Shown here in pieces: positions 11,601 to 23,558 of a stretch of 64,000 nt of DNA. The position numbers and the translations under genes were made by a program. The stretch's first letter is position 1; each line of letters starts with the position of its first letter. This DNA is from Apostichopus japonicus (Eukaryota; Echinodermata; Holothuroidea; Aspidochirotida; Stichopodidae): the NCBI RefSeq assembly GCF_037975245.1, contig NC_092563.1:16366594-16430593 (forward strand). Direction: 5' to 3'. The notes beneath the pieces were generated by a model. The model saw nothing but the letters and a program-made list of their open reading frames with translations. It was not told the origin of the DNA and made no database searches.

Positions 11601-13135
11601 ACTTTCTCTTTAGAAAATAATCCTTTTCAACATTCTCAAGACACAAAATTTTAGATTCAAGATTACAAATATTAATCATTTCTATATTATGAACGTATTT
11701 GTGTGTCTGGTATATCAAATAAAGGGTAACAACACGATGGAGAAAAGTGAAACTCGGTGAACATTTCATATCAAAGACAATGAAATTAATATGGATACTA
11801 TGGATAATATAATCTCTTTCTATATACAAGGAAGTATCGTGCAGTTTGATGTTTGATTGCTGTTTGTTGCAGAGTGTCGCGTGTACTTTAGGGTGAAAGG
11901 TAATGTAAGTGTATATTACAGCCGGTGTAATTACTATAGGTATATTATTCTCTTGAGTTCATCCACTCTTCGAACAAAGGCTTTTATATTCAAATAGGTT
12001 TATCAGACATAACGAAACAATCATTAAGGTTAATTGTTTAATTTCCATAGCAGTAATGTAGGCTCTTTTAGCCAGCGTGTATACTAAAAGTAGTAAATAT
12101 CAAATTATAGTGTTTACATGTAAGTACTTAATCACCAACGCAGGGCAATCAAGGATATATTTTCATCCGGTCAACCGATTCAAATCACAAGTATACTTAA
12201 ACGTCCTAGATTCAAATGACATAGTTGAATAAGCGGAAATCCGTATACTCCTACATGTTCAATTTATGCTTTCGTTTCATATGATGAAAAGAGCAAAGAT
12301 TTGAGAATGCTTGCACGGTAGGTTTACAATATTGTACGCCGTCACATTGCTATATATTCAATAAATTTAACCCGCGTAAAATGTTGAATGTATGTATATT
12401 AGATCCTCCTGCAAGCAGGAACTCGCGAAGAAGCCATCATTGGCTTATCAAAGCCGCAAGCTGACCGAAGTTAGTCTCTTACATTCATATATAACGTCCA
12501 TGATTATGAATTGTCAATTGTCAACAACTCTGTAACTGGACGACAGACATTAATCTTGGAGTGACTCGAACTCGGTACCTTATGATTGAATGGCACCGGC
12601 GTTAACCACTGAGCTAACACTCCTGTTCACGTGGAGTTTGAAGTCTTGCTATTGTTTCGATGAAAAATGCAAATGATATAATTTTATGATGTAATGGCAC
12701 GTTTTACTTATATATAATTATGAATGATACATGCTAAAAAATGACTCACATATAAACTTTAACTTACCAACTACTTGAAGCAGTATTATTTTAACGTCTT
12801 CTAACCCATGATGGCAGATATATTTCCCATTGTTTTCAAGACTTACTCCGAAAATCGTCACGTTAATCTCTTCAGTATTGATAACCTCCGCTGACGTTGT
12901 GATGTTATATGTTTTCGTTGAATGATGAGAAGAGTGGTACGACCACCATAGATCTGTCGTTGCATTACTAACGGAACATGACATGTGTACGTCACTACCA
13001 AGGACCTCATATCTTTTAATGATCTCCGCGTCTACGTAAATCACATCTAGAGATGGAATTAAAGAATATCATTACATAGTGCTAATACACATACCAAACC
13101 TCGCTTTCTGCAAGAAGGTGGAATGTCACACATTC

Positions 13136-13219
<84 letters not shown>

Positions 13220-13230
13220 CAATAAACGCT

Positions 13231-13275
<45 letters not shown>

Positions 13276-16200
13276 TAGTAAGCGTTTATTGTTAACGGTC
13301 ATTAACCAACCCGTCGTTAATATTGCCACTAACCCATTCTTTCATCCCTACTCAAGAATTTCTTTTCATTGCATTTGTTTCATGCTAAGTATTGTTTATA
13401 TATTTAGGTTCGAGGCAGATGGACAAGCTATACATTTCCTTTTATCAGTTATAATAGTAAAGAACTTTAGACTCTCTGCTTTTACTTTTCTTTCCATTCT
13501 TTTCAAGGGGGAGACTGATCGCTCGGACAATTTGCCAATGTCCGATCGAGGGACCAGATCTCCAGGGCCCCTCGAGCTGTTAATCAAATCCGACATAATG
13601 AGTATACCCTCGCACACAAAGCTTGTTTCAATATTTTCACTACCCGTGTTATTATGCTTAACGAAGGTAAACTGTTAACAGCAAATAGAGAGAATACTTT
13701 GCAGACATGCAATTTAATATATAATGAGCATTGGCTGAGATCATGTGTAGTATCTGTTCCCTTTCGAGGGGAATGGTGATGGACACCCGACGATGATCAC
13801 ACAGCCTCGATGCAAGGGGACTGGGGTTGAGAGCGGATCATTAGTTCGGTAGTTTGGTTTTCGTGCCCAGGTTCTTTCCTGGGCGACTTTTCCTTAAAAA
13901 AAAGCATTAATAAAATGAAATTTAAATCCAATGGGCCTTATCCGTGTAAGACGAGTTGTATTCAGAAATGTTGACACTTCGTCTTAAGGTGGATGAGGGT
14001 CGAGGACCTTCCTTTTCTTATTTCTGGTTTTGCCACTGGTGAGGGGGGGGGGGGGGAGTGGGACAATGACGGCATCAAACAACTGGTCCAGTTGTCTGAT
14101 GATTGCTCAAACGAATGAGGCTTAGAATGAAGAAAGTGATCTTACCATCTATTCTTGCTGTAGCACTAATACTACTACTACTCCTAGCTTCATCGGGATA
14201 ACTGCTGCCCACACAGGTAAGAGATTTATCTCCCGGTTGAGGGTGATAAGTAAACGTGCTCTCGTAGTCATACAGGTCATCACGCATTTCATTGATATAG
14301 ATCTCATGGTGACGAATATTACACTCTCCTGCATCATCTGCTGCATTAGTACCATTGACTCGACATGAAATATTGACGGGATGGTAAGTGCCGTACATTG
14401 TACAAGTTATTAGGTAGGACTTGTACCGATACAGTACCAGGCCATCCGCAGGTGAAGGTTTATTATCAAACGTAATCAGCATGTTTGTTGTCACTGTAAG
14501 TTTGAGGAGTAAAAAAATGATGCCTTTTCTATCTATGATCATTTATCTGAGTTTGCCTGCAAATTGTTGTTAAATTGATAAAATCTGATAAATGACCATA
14601 TTTTGTCAGTTTGCAGCAAAATGTCGAATTCCTCACTGTATTATATTTTAATGGAATTTGTCATGTTGCAGAAAGCTATTGACAATTGATACTATATTTA
14701 CCCCAAAACTCTTAACATTTTGACGGCACCTTAACGTCTCCACCATAGTTCCGACATTTTTTTTTAACTTCCATACTATAACCATGATTTCAAACTTGCA
14801 AATTATGATTTAAATTATGATTTATGAATTAAAACAGAACTAAGGGCAACCAGGACAAGAAGTCTGAGAGAAATACATCAGATTAATTATCGGTCTGGTT
14901 GAATACAAGCAGCAGCTTAAACATTCTCGAAAAGATAAAAAACGACGAATGTCTTTTTACAAACGAAGAGGGCATGCCACAGGTGCGTTCCCAACCCCCC
15001 TCTCCTTCCCACCTTCATTTTCCTTGTTTGAGAATGCCCTTTCGTGCTGTGGGAGACGTTAGCATTAACTGCTCCATTTTGCATATAATAGCAAAAGCCC
15101 CGTCAGGACGGTGTTCAATGAAACGGTCCCAAACCCGCTCTGCACCCCCATAGAAAGTTCTGCTCACGGACTATATGTAACCTACCATTTACAATAATCT
15201 TTGTTACGTGAGCTTGTTGATTCCAATTATAACATGTGTAGAAGCCCTGGTTTTTCATCGTAGCTGTGGTTATCGTCACGTGACTATCGTTCGCCTTAGC
15301 ATCGTTGCTAAGCGCCACATTCGGTGGTAGATTAACACCTGGATAACCTAAACGTTGACTGAATTTCCACTTTAGGCATCCTTCCGCACCTTTTGTGAAA
15401 TTATCTAACACAAGAGACAAATTTCCACCATACTTTACGTATTCTGTGGAAATATGACTCGGTATCGTGTGCGTAACTGCAAAGGAAGAGAAATGGAAAC
15501 AAACCAGCGTTAGCCTGATTACATACTTGCATAGGTAGCTCTGTACGGTGTCGGTAATCCCTATACAATTATACAGCAGTAGGATACACAAGTTATACCT
15601 CTGTTAGAAATTGTTAGCACGATACACAGGTTAGCTCTACACAATTAGAAAGAGTTACCACGATACACAGGTTACCTCTTTACAATTATACAGAATTAGC
15701 ACGATACAAAGGTTACCGGTACCTACAAGTTACCACTATATAAAAGTATAGAAACAGTTAGCACGATACAAAGGTTAGCTCTACACAATTAGAAAGAGTT
15801 ACCACGATACACAGGTTACCGGTACCTACAAGTTACCACTATATACAAGTATAGGAACAGTTAGCACGATACAAAGGTTAGCTCTACACAATCAGAAAGA
15901 GTTACCACGATACACAGGTTACCGGTACCTACAAGTTACCACTATATACAAGTAGCAACAGTTAGCAGGATACAAAGGTTAGCTCTACACAATTAGAAAG
16001 AGTTACCATGCAGGTTATCTCTTTACAATTAGAAATAGTTAGCAGAATACATAGGTTACGTCAGTGTACGCAATTATGGAGAGCTAGCAGGATAATCATT
16101 ACTTGACTATACATGATATTTAGATAAACTCTTGCAGTATCTATAGTTTAGCTCTATACATTAAGAAAGGTTAAGCTCTATATATTATTACAGAAATCTA

Positions 16201-19200
16201 CTATAGAACAGCAAAGTGGACGCAGATAAGATTGGTTGCTATCACGTGTTGTTGGTTTCCTCCTACTTTTTGAAAGGATGTCTTTGAGCACAAATATGTT
16301 TTTGATATGTGATTGATCGTTAACACGACTGTTATAAGTACATGTTGTATTTCTGTACCTGCACCACTTTTATGTGTTGAGAAATGACCCTTAAATAAGT
16401 GAAGTTTATCGATAAAAGTGACTGGACTATTTAGTCTAATACTGAGACTATTTAGATGAGTTCCTCAGATGCAAGACAATATTCAATGAGACAATAGAGG
16501 ACTTTTATATGTACTCTCACATGAATTGTTAACAAAGTAGTACAAATGTTTAAAGAGTAAATAGTGTTTAATGCCATCCAATGATGTTGATTCAATGAAT
16601 TTAACAGAACATTTTTGGTTCAGTTATAAAAAAAATTATTAAAAGACTGGAGTAAAATTATCATAAGAAGGAAAAAATGCAATGTGAAGCAGACGTCATC
16701 ATCGATTTAGCATTAAAGGAGCATACCAAGGATTAAAATATTTTACTTTCTTCTTTTTCTTGGACTACAATATATCGATACTACAATTCTACCTGAAGTC
16801 ATCCTTGACCTACTGGATTACCAAGTTCTTAAAATTGCGAGTAATATTCCAATGATTAAGTCATATTCATACCTATGATAGCCGATGATTCATTTTCTAA
16901 CTTTCCCCTGGAATTGATATGGCATGAGAGAACTCGGTCTCCTATTGACGGGGTATAATATGCTTCAATGTGGTATTCGTGCGTGTCGGGATATAGTAGG
17001 CTTCTATTCATCGATGATGTAATTATTCCCTCCATACGGCGCTCGTTAATTTCTAAGCCTATCGTTGCTGGCTTTCTAACATCAGACGCCTCACAAACCA
17101 CTTTATATAGCGTGTCTGTACGGTATTCATCGGCGTACAATAATTGGTCAGTGTCATTCTCAAAAGTTTTGATAGTCAGAGTCGGAATAACTGAAGTTAA
17201 AACAAAGAAGGAAATGATATATTTATGGCGTGTCCTGAATATTAAGAAGTAAAACGTAATGTAGCGGATACACAAAGGAGAAAGCAGGCTAGAAAGTAAA
17301 TAATGATAATAATTTAATAAAGGACAAAATATGTTTTGTCTTGTATACATGGTGGGTGCACATCACGAGAAGTACCTTAATTTGCACGGGGAGGGGAACC
17401 CCCGTGCCCCAGCCTGGTTACGGGAATGAGGAAGATACTGGACTGATCGATTACGGGGTAGGGGTGGTCAGTTAGACTATCACAAACATCAATACAGCAG
17501 TATCATGTTGGACAGCGAAGTTTATAAAACAGAAGCTAACAGAATGAAAAATTTGAAAATATACAACAGTTCAATTATATGAAAGCTGATTAAAGTAGTT
17601 GCAAATGAAATTGAAACGTTTCATCATTTTTACCTTAATTTTATGATACATTAATCAAAAGAAGCCTAACTGATACATAGCTTTGAATTATAAAGACAAT
17701 ATTACAATGCTGATAAATTTTCCTTCTAGCCATATAGCAAGTTTCTGCTAATAATTACTTTCATTTTTATTTCATTTTTTTGAGATTGAAAAGGGGATGT
17801 TCAACCCTCACCTGGATCAGCAAATATCTATAGCCTTGAGGTACATAGAGGAATGGGGACGATCATGGGCGGCGATCCTGGGGGGGGGGGATGGGGGGGG
17901 GATATATCCCCCATGAAAATGGGTGGAGGGGATGTAATACACCATATCCTCCCCACCAAATGCCAGGAATAAGAATATTTTCATGCCTTCATTTATGCAT
18001 CATCGTGAATGTACGGCTCTTTTTAGCTTCATTTCTCGCCTATACCATAAACGCAGTGCGATCTTTTCAAATAAACCGTCTTTATAAAGCAAGAATAGTT
18101 GACTGTAGGCTTCATTGGCCCTATAACAACAAAATGTATTATTGCGCCCACGGTATTGATATAGTACATATATGCACCCTCATAGTATTCATATAGGCCC
18201 TATAGTAGGCCTACACACGTACATGTTCCCTCGAACAGCTGAGAATCTCATGTTACCAGGGTAATGCTTAATTAGGGGCGTCGGAGCGGTTCGCCGGACC
18301 AATATTCACGGCGCAAAAAAAAAAAGTAGCACTAAGAAGAAAAAAAGGCAAAAAATAAAGAACCAAAATGAAAACATACTTCAAAATGTGTTTCAGAAGA
18401 TTAATCGGGTACAAAAACAGACAAGGGAGAATGCACAGAAGAAAAGCTCGGGAAGTGCCATTTCCTGCAATCTGGGAGGCATTTTTTCAAAATTTTCTCC
18501 ATTACGCTACGCGCCAACCAATGGTGGCGCGTAGCGTAGTTTGACCTTCCAAACGTCCCCCACCCCCCGATAATTATGGTAGATGGCCACACTCTGATCT
18601 TCCGTACCAATCCCAAATAGCTTCCGACGCCCCTGTTAATACACGTACGTTTCACCTGGATGCCCTATAGCAATCGGTACCTAGGAATGTAACTATGTGT
18701 AATTGTGTATTGCATGTTTAAGCCTATAATAGCCTGCATGAGGCCATTTTCTTCATCGAATAATATAAAGAGCTCTCGAACATTCTAACGTAGCGCCTGA
18801 AACAAGATTGACAGGGGCAATTTTCCCAAAATAACACCCGAAATTAAAAAAAAAGTATTTTGGATCCTGATTATGAGATATTTTGGACATGAAATCCCTA
18901 TTTTAAAGTTGGGTATATGCCGCTTGGAAACCTCGGGAAGTGCCGTTTCCGGCCATCTAGAGGGTGTGTAAATCCCAAAATTTTCTTGTACGCTTCGCGC
19001 CAACTCATGGTGGCGCTACGCTTAGATAGTCAACAAGGTCATATCCCCCCCCCCCCCCACTCGGAAGTACGGATCGCCGCCCATGGGGACGATTGGATTA
19101 ACGAAATAATCGTTTTCGAGACGTGATTAAAGTGAAAAGGGTCGATTTTTTTGTGTGGGCTATAATCCAAACAAAAATTAATTGTAAGCTGTTTTTTTTT

Positions 19201-22200
19201 CTTTTTTTTCTTCTTTTTATTCCTGCGCATCAGATTATTATTAAGACTTCACCTTGAACTTGGAGGCTGATTATCTCGACTTCATCATTACCCCTCAGAC
19301 ACGTATAGTGGTTATTCTCATTCGAAAAGAGAGCGTTACTGATCGTGAACGTCTTATCTCCGTTAAGTAGTTCTACGTTGAACTCATGTGGATTCACCCA
19401 GAATGAGAAAGTCGTTGCGTTTAAAATCGGTTCACAGTGTAAGGTTACACTTTCATTATAGCCAACCGTTTGATAATCAAGTTTACCTACGCTCTCAGAA
19501 ATGTCTGCAATAGCAAAGAGAGAGAGATATATTTATATAGAGAGAGAGAAAGTAGAGAGAGTAGAAAAACTATAAAAAAAAAGAGTACATTAACAAAATG
19601 ATATAAGCATGCGCAGTAACCGTCATGTCCATGGACGCAACCATTATCTTTGTAGGGGGGAGGGAGGGCTAAGATATCATGTCGTCCCGAGGAGGGTTGT
19701 AAACGGGGGGGGCTCTCCCCTCCCCCTTTGAAATAAATCGGGGTGAAATGGAGGGTGCTAAGAAATTTAAAATGGTGCACGGCTATAACTTCCAAGTTTC
19801 GAAACAATTGTGGAAGAATTTTCGACCGTGTAGATTGAAACGCCTTAACATGTTATACATTTGTCTACTCGTGTTCTGTACACTAGGAATTTAGGTAATA
19901 ATCTGTTTTGCCAGTGAGGAGAGGGGTGAATATCCCCAACCCCTCCGCCCCACTGATTTTATTCTGCGGGGACTAATTAGGCACCACCCCCCCCCCCAGC
20001 CTAGAAGTATATACATGGTTGCGTCCCCGTTAGTTTGTCTATACGTGTTACTTACTATGAATTTCTTCGCTGGCGTAAACAAAACTACCATCGGCTTGTC
20101 CATGAACCAGGCATGTAAGGTTAGTGTCACCAGGCTCTGGGCGGTACAACATAATACTCTGGGTTAAAATACCATGTTCTCGGACATCGGTCGTGGAACG
20201 TTGGACAGCATCGAAAGTTTGGTTGTTCTTGAGCCAAGTCACCGTAACATTATGACTCGATCCTGTGGCCATACAGCCAACTTCATAACTTCTCGAGGTG
20301 TACAAACTGGAAGACGGAAGGCCTATAATTGTCACATTCGGTAAAACTGAAGAAAAAACAAAATTTGACCAAAATGACAATGCAAAGTAATATGCATGCT
20401 TCAGTTTAATCTTTGTACTGTGGTGTTGGCAAGCCATGATCGATTAATCAATTTATTTACTAAATCGACGTATATTGTATCGTGTGGTTTTATAAGTTTT
20501 TGCTTCCACAAGCTAGTGCGCGGTTGGAGCCCTGCAGCACAAAAAGTGAATCCGACCAACCCTCGCCAGTAATAAGTTTGTTACTAAATCAACGTATATT
20601 GTACGTAACATAATAAAACATTTCAATGTGTAAAAGTAAGTTGGCCTGACGTTTCGATCCTAGCAGGATCTTCTTCAAAGGCTAAATGGCAAGTAACAGT
20701 GACAGAAGGGACAAAAACACACACAGAATACAGACAGGTTAATGAGCATGGTGAACACAAAGAGATAGATGTGAGGGGGTTATAGTTGACAAGGGATGGA
20801 GGGAAGAAAAAAAGGAATCAACAGGGGAAGAAATGATAAAAATTAAAAGAAAAACTGAAACACAAGAATACAAATACAAGTACAAATACAGAGTAGATAA
20901 GGAGGATCTGACCCGAAAGGATACAGTAACAGAGCAGCTGAAAAAAAAAACTGTTAGCAAACTGCGTATCCACTAGAGAGCCTGTGTAAGAGAATGTGTA
21001 AAAGTAAGTTGGCCTGACGTTTCGATCCTAGCAGGATCTTCTTCAAAGGCTAAATGACAAGTAACAGTAACAGTAGGGACAAAAACACGCACAGAATACA
21101 GACAGATAAATGAGCATGGTGAACACAAAGAGATAGATGTAAGGGGATTAGTATTTCATTAGGGATTAGTAAGGGGATTAGTATTAACATTTCAATGTGA
21201 GACGTTACTTTTGCACTTTGTTTGCACTACGGACGCTGACGCTGAGTTTTCCACTAGCAGTCTGGATTTTTTGCTTCTTTATGACAGGTGTTACATTGAT
21301 TGCATTATTTGCCTACAAGACCTGGAATGGATTACTACCAGCTGCCTTTGACAATTTTTTAACCAGTAACAGAGATGTACATAATCATAGCACGAGGCAT
21401 GCTAATCATGCCCACTATAATCTCTACAATACCACCATTGGAACTTTAAGCCTACAAAACCGTGCAACAAAAACATGGAATCTTCTAACGAACGATTTAA
21501 AGAGTAAAAAGTCAGTCACGTCCTTTAAGAAGTGGTTTTGTAAGGAAATAATAGCTAGTTACTGACTAAAACTAAATAATACCTGTATGTAATTACTATA
21601 TATATATATATTAAACATTTAATTTGTACTTATATTTATGTTTATGTATTTATACACATATTTATATATTTTTCTTTTCTTTTCTTTTCTTTCTTCAGGG
21701 AGTCTTCCACATTGTTAAGCTTTTAAGCTTTATGGAAGACTTCCCTTCACTTTGTACTTTTGTGGCAAAACAATAATAAATAAAATAGAATTGCCACAGG
21801 ATTATCCCTTTCAAAATACTCCTTTTAACGTACCTTCGATAGCAAGCTGAATGCTCCTACCCGGCGTACAATTATACAGACCACTGTTTATGTCATTAGC
21901 ATGGTAAATGAACAGTTTCCCCGTTTCTAAGAGTTCAACGTTATGGTATTCAACTGGTATATAACTCGTTCCTCCATTTGCAAATAGGAATTGAACAGGT
22001 TTGTCACTCTGACCATGCAGGAATCCTCGAAACCAAATTTGTATCGTCTGGTTTTGTAAGCTTTTGAGTCCACAAGTCAGTGTGCGGTTGGACCCCCGCA
22101 GCACAACTACTGACTCCGACAAACCATCGGCAGTAGTACTATCTATATTTGAATCAGAAAATAAAAAGGGGGAAATATATATATATTACGAGTAGTTGTT

Positions 22201-22314
22201 ACGTCGAGTAGCGAAAAAAAAAGAAGTTTTAAACATATACATAGCAACAACAAAAACCTTACCAGTTGTGAAGACGAGTTGTAAACAAACTCCAAGTAAC
22301 GGATACAGCAACAT
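8672..22314 (-). CDS. Type I membrane receptor with eight Ig-like domains (12-exon model)
   Basis: Exons, in order: 22314-22263, 22142-21834, 20346-20056, 19504-19253, 17190-16873, 15476-15186, 14493-14146, 13046-12768, 11475-11173, 10185-10078, 9942-9912, 8780-8672. All introns are GT/AG, and all joins except the last are phase 1, giving 896 residues. Exon 1 is a signal peptide starting [14 protein letters not shown]. Exons 2-9 are one Ig-like domain each (about residues 18-120, 121-217, 218-301, 302-407, 408-504, 505-620, 621-713, 714-814). Exons 2, 4, 6 and 8 are V/I-like with (N/D)xGxYxC ends such as INSGLYNC and NNGKYIC. Exons 3, 5, 7 and 9 are C2-like with GDxxLTC ends such as PGDTNLTC and QPGDKSLTC. 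Many N-glycosylation sites are present. Residues 827-845 ([18 protein letters not shown]) span the membrane, followed by RRK. The last exon either stops at 8672 or splices on at 8714 toward kinase exons. A reverse-strand AATAAA lies at 8435-8440. I do not recognise a named orthologue. Confidence 0.85.
8880..9370 (-). mobile_element. LINE 3' end, 5' truncated
   Basis: On the minus strand, 9304-9065 encodes the far C-terminus typical of non-LTR reverse transcriptases ([21 protein letters not shown], i.e. the YNLRN stretch, then [10 protein letters not shown]). A short 3' UTR follows, ending near 8880 in GGAATAAAGAAATTGAATTG, the usual LINE tail. Only the last few hundred bases were copied. It lies between the last two exons of the Ig gene, in the same orientation. 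Confidence 0.7.
10930..11105. repeat. degenerate GATT tetranucleotide repeat
   Basis: Imperfect (ATTG)n/(GATT)n over about 175 bases, just beyond the 3' end of the eighth Ig exon in the intron before the membrane exon. Confidence 0.9.
12400..12632 (-). mobile_element. tRNA-derived SINE
   Basis: Read on the minus strand, the head is GTTAGCTCAGTGGTTAACGC (A-box like), with GAGTTCGAGTC about 45 bases on (B-box like), a pol III tRNA-type promoter. A non-tRNA body follows toward 12400. The cloverleaf is too degraded for a functional tRNA. It sits in the intron after Ig exon 8. Confidence 0.7.
13138..13294. repeat. (TA)n microsatellite containing a near-perfect inverted repeat
   Basis: About 80 bases of TA are followed by AACAATAAACGCTTACTATA, about 30 more bases of TA, and then the exact reverse complement TATAGTAAGCGTTTATTGTT. 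The two arms (about 13218-13240 and 13272-13294) match over 23 bases, so 13218-13294 is a continuous hairpin. It is intronic in the Ig gene. Confidence 0.95.
15595..16095. repeat. ~103-bp tandem repeat
   Basis: The phrase GTTAGCACGATACAAAGGTT recurs near 15757, 15860 and 15960, with variants at the edges, giving a period of about 101-103 bases. Each unit has two half-units (a GTTAGCACGATAC half and a GTTACCACGATACACAGG half). It lies next to the fifth Ig exon. Confidence 0.85.
17865..17965. repeat. G-rich repeat fragment sharing an end with 18780-19096
   Basis: The sequence GGGACGATCATGGGCGGCGATCC followed by long G runs recurs as the reverse complement at 19074-19096. This shared end suggests two copies of one dispersed repeat. 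I could not define the other boundary. Confidence 0.45.
18273..18635. mobile_element. MITE, family with GCGTAGCG palindromic core (copy 2)
   Basis: Termini are TAGGGGCGTCGGAGC and GCTTCCGACGCCCCTG. The core ACGCTACGCGCCAACCA/TGGTGGCGCGTAGCGTAG is a palindrome. It is in inverted orientation relative to 7738-8100. The flanks share TTAAT, a possible 5-bp target duplication. It is intronic in the Ig gene. Confidence 0.75.
18780..19096. mobile_element. MITE-like relative with the same palindromic core
   Basis: The core TACGCTTCGCGCCAACTCA/TGGTGGCGCTACGCTTA and the neighbouring GGGAAGTGCCGTTTCC match the two MITEs above and the insertion at 41246. The right end is GGATCGCCGCCCATG. The left boundary is uncertain. 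Confidence 0.5.
20490..20576 (-). pseudogene. relic of the first Ig-domain exon
   Basis: The minus strand reads [20 protein letters not shown] and then a stop at 20490. This parallels the start of the first Ig domain ([20 protein letters not shown], exon 22142-21834), both in DNA and in protein. The copy has no splice acceptor and breaks off after about 28 codons. It is bracketed by two copies of a 23-base phrase (TTACTAAATC[G/A]ACGTATATTG, near 20456 and 20581). Confidence 0.7.
20617..21175. repeat. two direct copies of a ~150-bp repeat, spaced ~370 bp
   Basis: A block beginning GTGTAAAAGTAAGTTGGCC and containing the small inverted repeat GATCCTAGCAGGATC, then TTCTTCAAAGGC, appears at about 20625-20775 and again at about 20994-21145. 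The copies are nearly identical over about 150 bases. They look like a dispersed repeat or the ends of an element; I cannot name the family. Confidence 0.75.
21205..21795 (+). mobile_element. LINE 3' end (reverse transcriptase C-terminus)
   Basis: An open frame to the stop at 21565 encodes the motif series [32 protein letters not shown] and [14 protein letters not shown], then [10 protein letters not shown]. This is the characteristic C-terminal end of CR1/L2/jockey-like non-LTR reverse transcriptases. A 3' UTR ends near 21790 in AATAATAAATAAAATAG. The element is 5' truncated and lies in intron 2 of the Ig gene, antisense to it. Confidence 0.75.
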
Positions 22315-23420
22315 TTTCGTTAAGTGATGGAAACACCGATACAGTGTTGGCATTTTCTGTCATTAATTTGAAGTAGGAAGCATACATAGCGTATTTAAAG
22401 TGATCATGCATTAGAAAGTGAAAGCTTGTCATGTGTGAGTGTGTATATATGTGTGTGTGCATGTTACATTTTCGTGTCAAAAACTCCTTGCCGATTTTCG
22501 TTCAAGTTGGTAGTATTGTGCCTCATAAAGGGAACACAGAGGTCAAAGCTCAACTGCATATCATTTTGTTTTTTTGTTTACTATAACTTAATTTAAAGAG
22601 GAAACATTGAATTGACACTTATAACCTTCACACGCATAATGCATATATATCAAGGAACCCCTTTTGGGTACTTTAACACTTCTAAAATTTTGTAAAACCA
22701 AAAAGCCTAAATGCCGCCTCTATTTTCGACTGCCATGACTTTTCAACCAACCAACCAACAGCCATTTTTCTCAAAATGTGTTCAATTCCGTTCTCTACTT
22801 TGGGGATATTCGTCGAACAAGCATAGCTATGCACATGCGCAACAAACATAGCTTAGCAGGTCAAGTCGTTGCCAAATTAGGCATATAAACTATAATGGAC
22901 ATTTTAAGCATCCGTATACAGACATCTATTATTCCGATTATATTCCATTTTAATGACATTGTTTCTTCCATTTATATCATAGGTTTCAATACAAATGTAT
23001 TTATCTGATCATTTAATGGCTACTCAATGGTCTTCTATTTATAAATGAAATAGTATTTAAGAAAAATCAACAACTCTTTTTCTCGTACATTTTCACGTTA
23101 GGCTCTCCCGTACACAGTGAACAGTCGAAGATAACATTAGGTTCAAATATTGTCAAACAGTACCCCACAAGTCCATCTCAAACGTATACACATACAAACC
23201 GGTTTCTATGGTGTCCTATATATGCCATAGTAGTTAATGAAAGCCGACATTGTCATTTTGAGTTGGTTTTTCCACTATAATGTTTTATTATTTAGTAAAT
23301 GATTGTTCTTTTAGTTTTAGGTTGATTTCTGTGTTTCGTTGTTGGTGTCTTACACAGGGGAAAACTCTGTAGATTGTGAGCTCAAAACATCCATTGGGTT
23401 ATACCGTGAGTCAAAATGTG

Positions 23421-23558
23421 AGCGAGGGGCGAGGGGCGAGGGGCGAGGGGCGAGGGGCGAGGGGCGAGGGGCGAGGGGCGAGGGGCGAGGGGCGAGGGGC
23501 GAGGGGCGAGGGGCGAGGGGCGAGGGGCGAGGGGCGAGGGGTGAGGGGCGAGGGGCGT
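23421..23558. repeat. GAGGGGC 7-bp minisatellite (unit A)
   Basis: About 19 near-perfect copies of GAGGGGC. It is related to the array at 30709 in unit B and absent from C and D. G-runs of four every seven bases make quadruplex formation likely. The long ORFs on both strands are repeat artefacts. Confidence 0.95.

Noticed and set aside
12540-12632. tRNA gene on the minus strand
   Set aside because: A- and B-boxes are present but the acceptor and anticodon arms do not pair; it is the head of a SINE.
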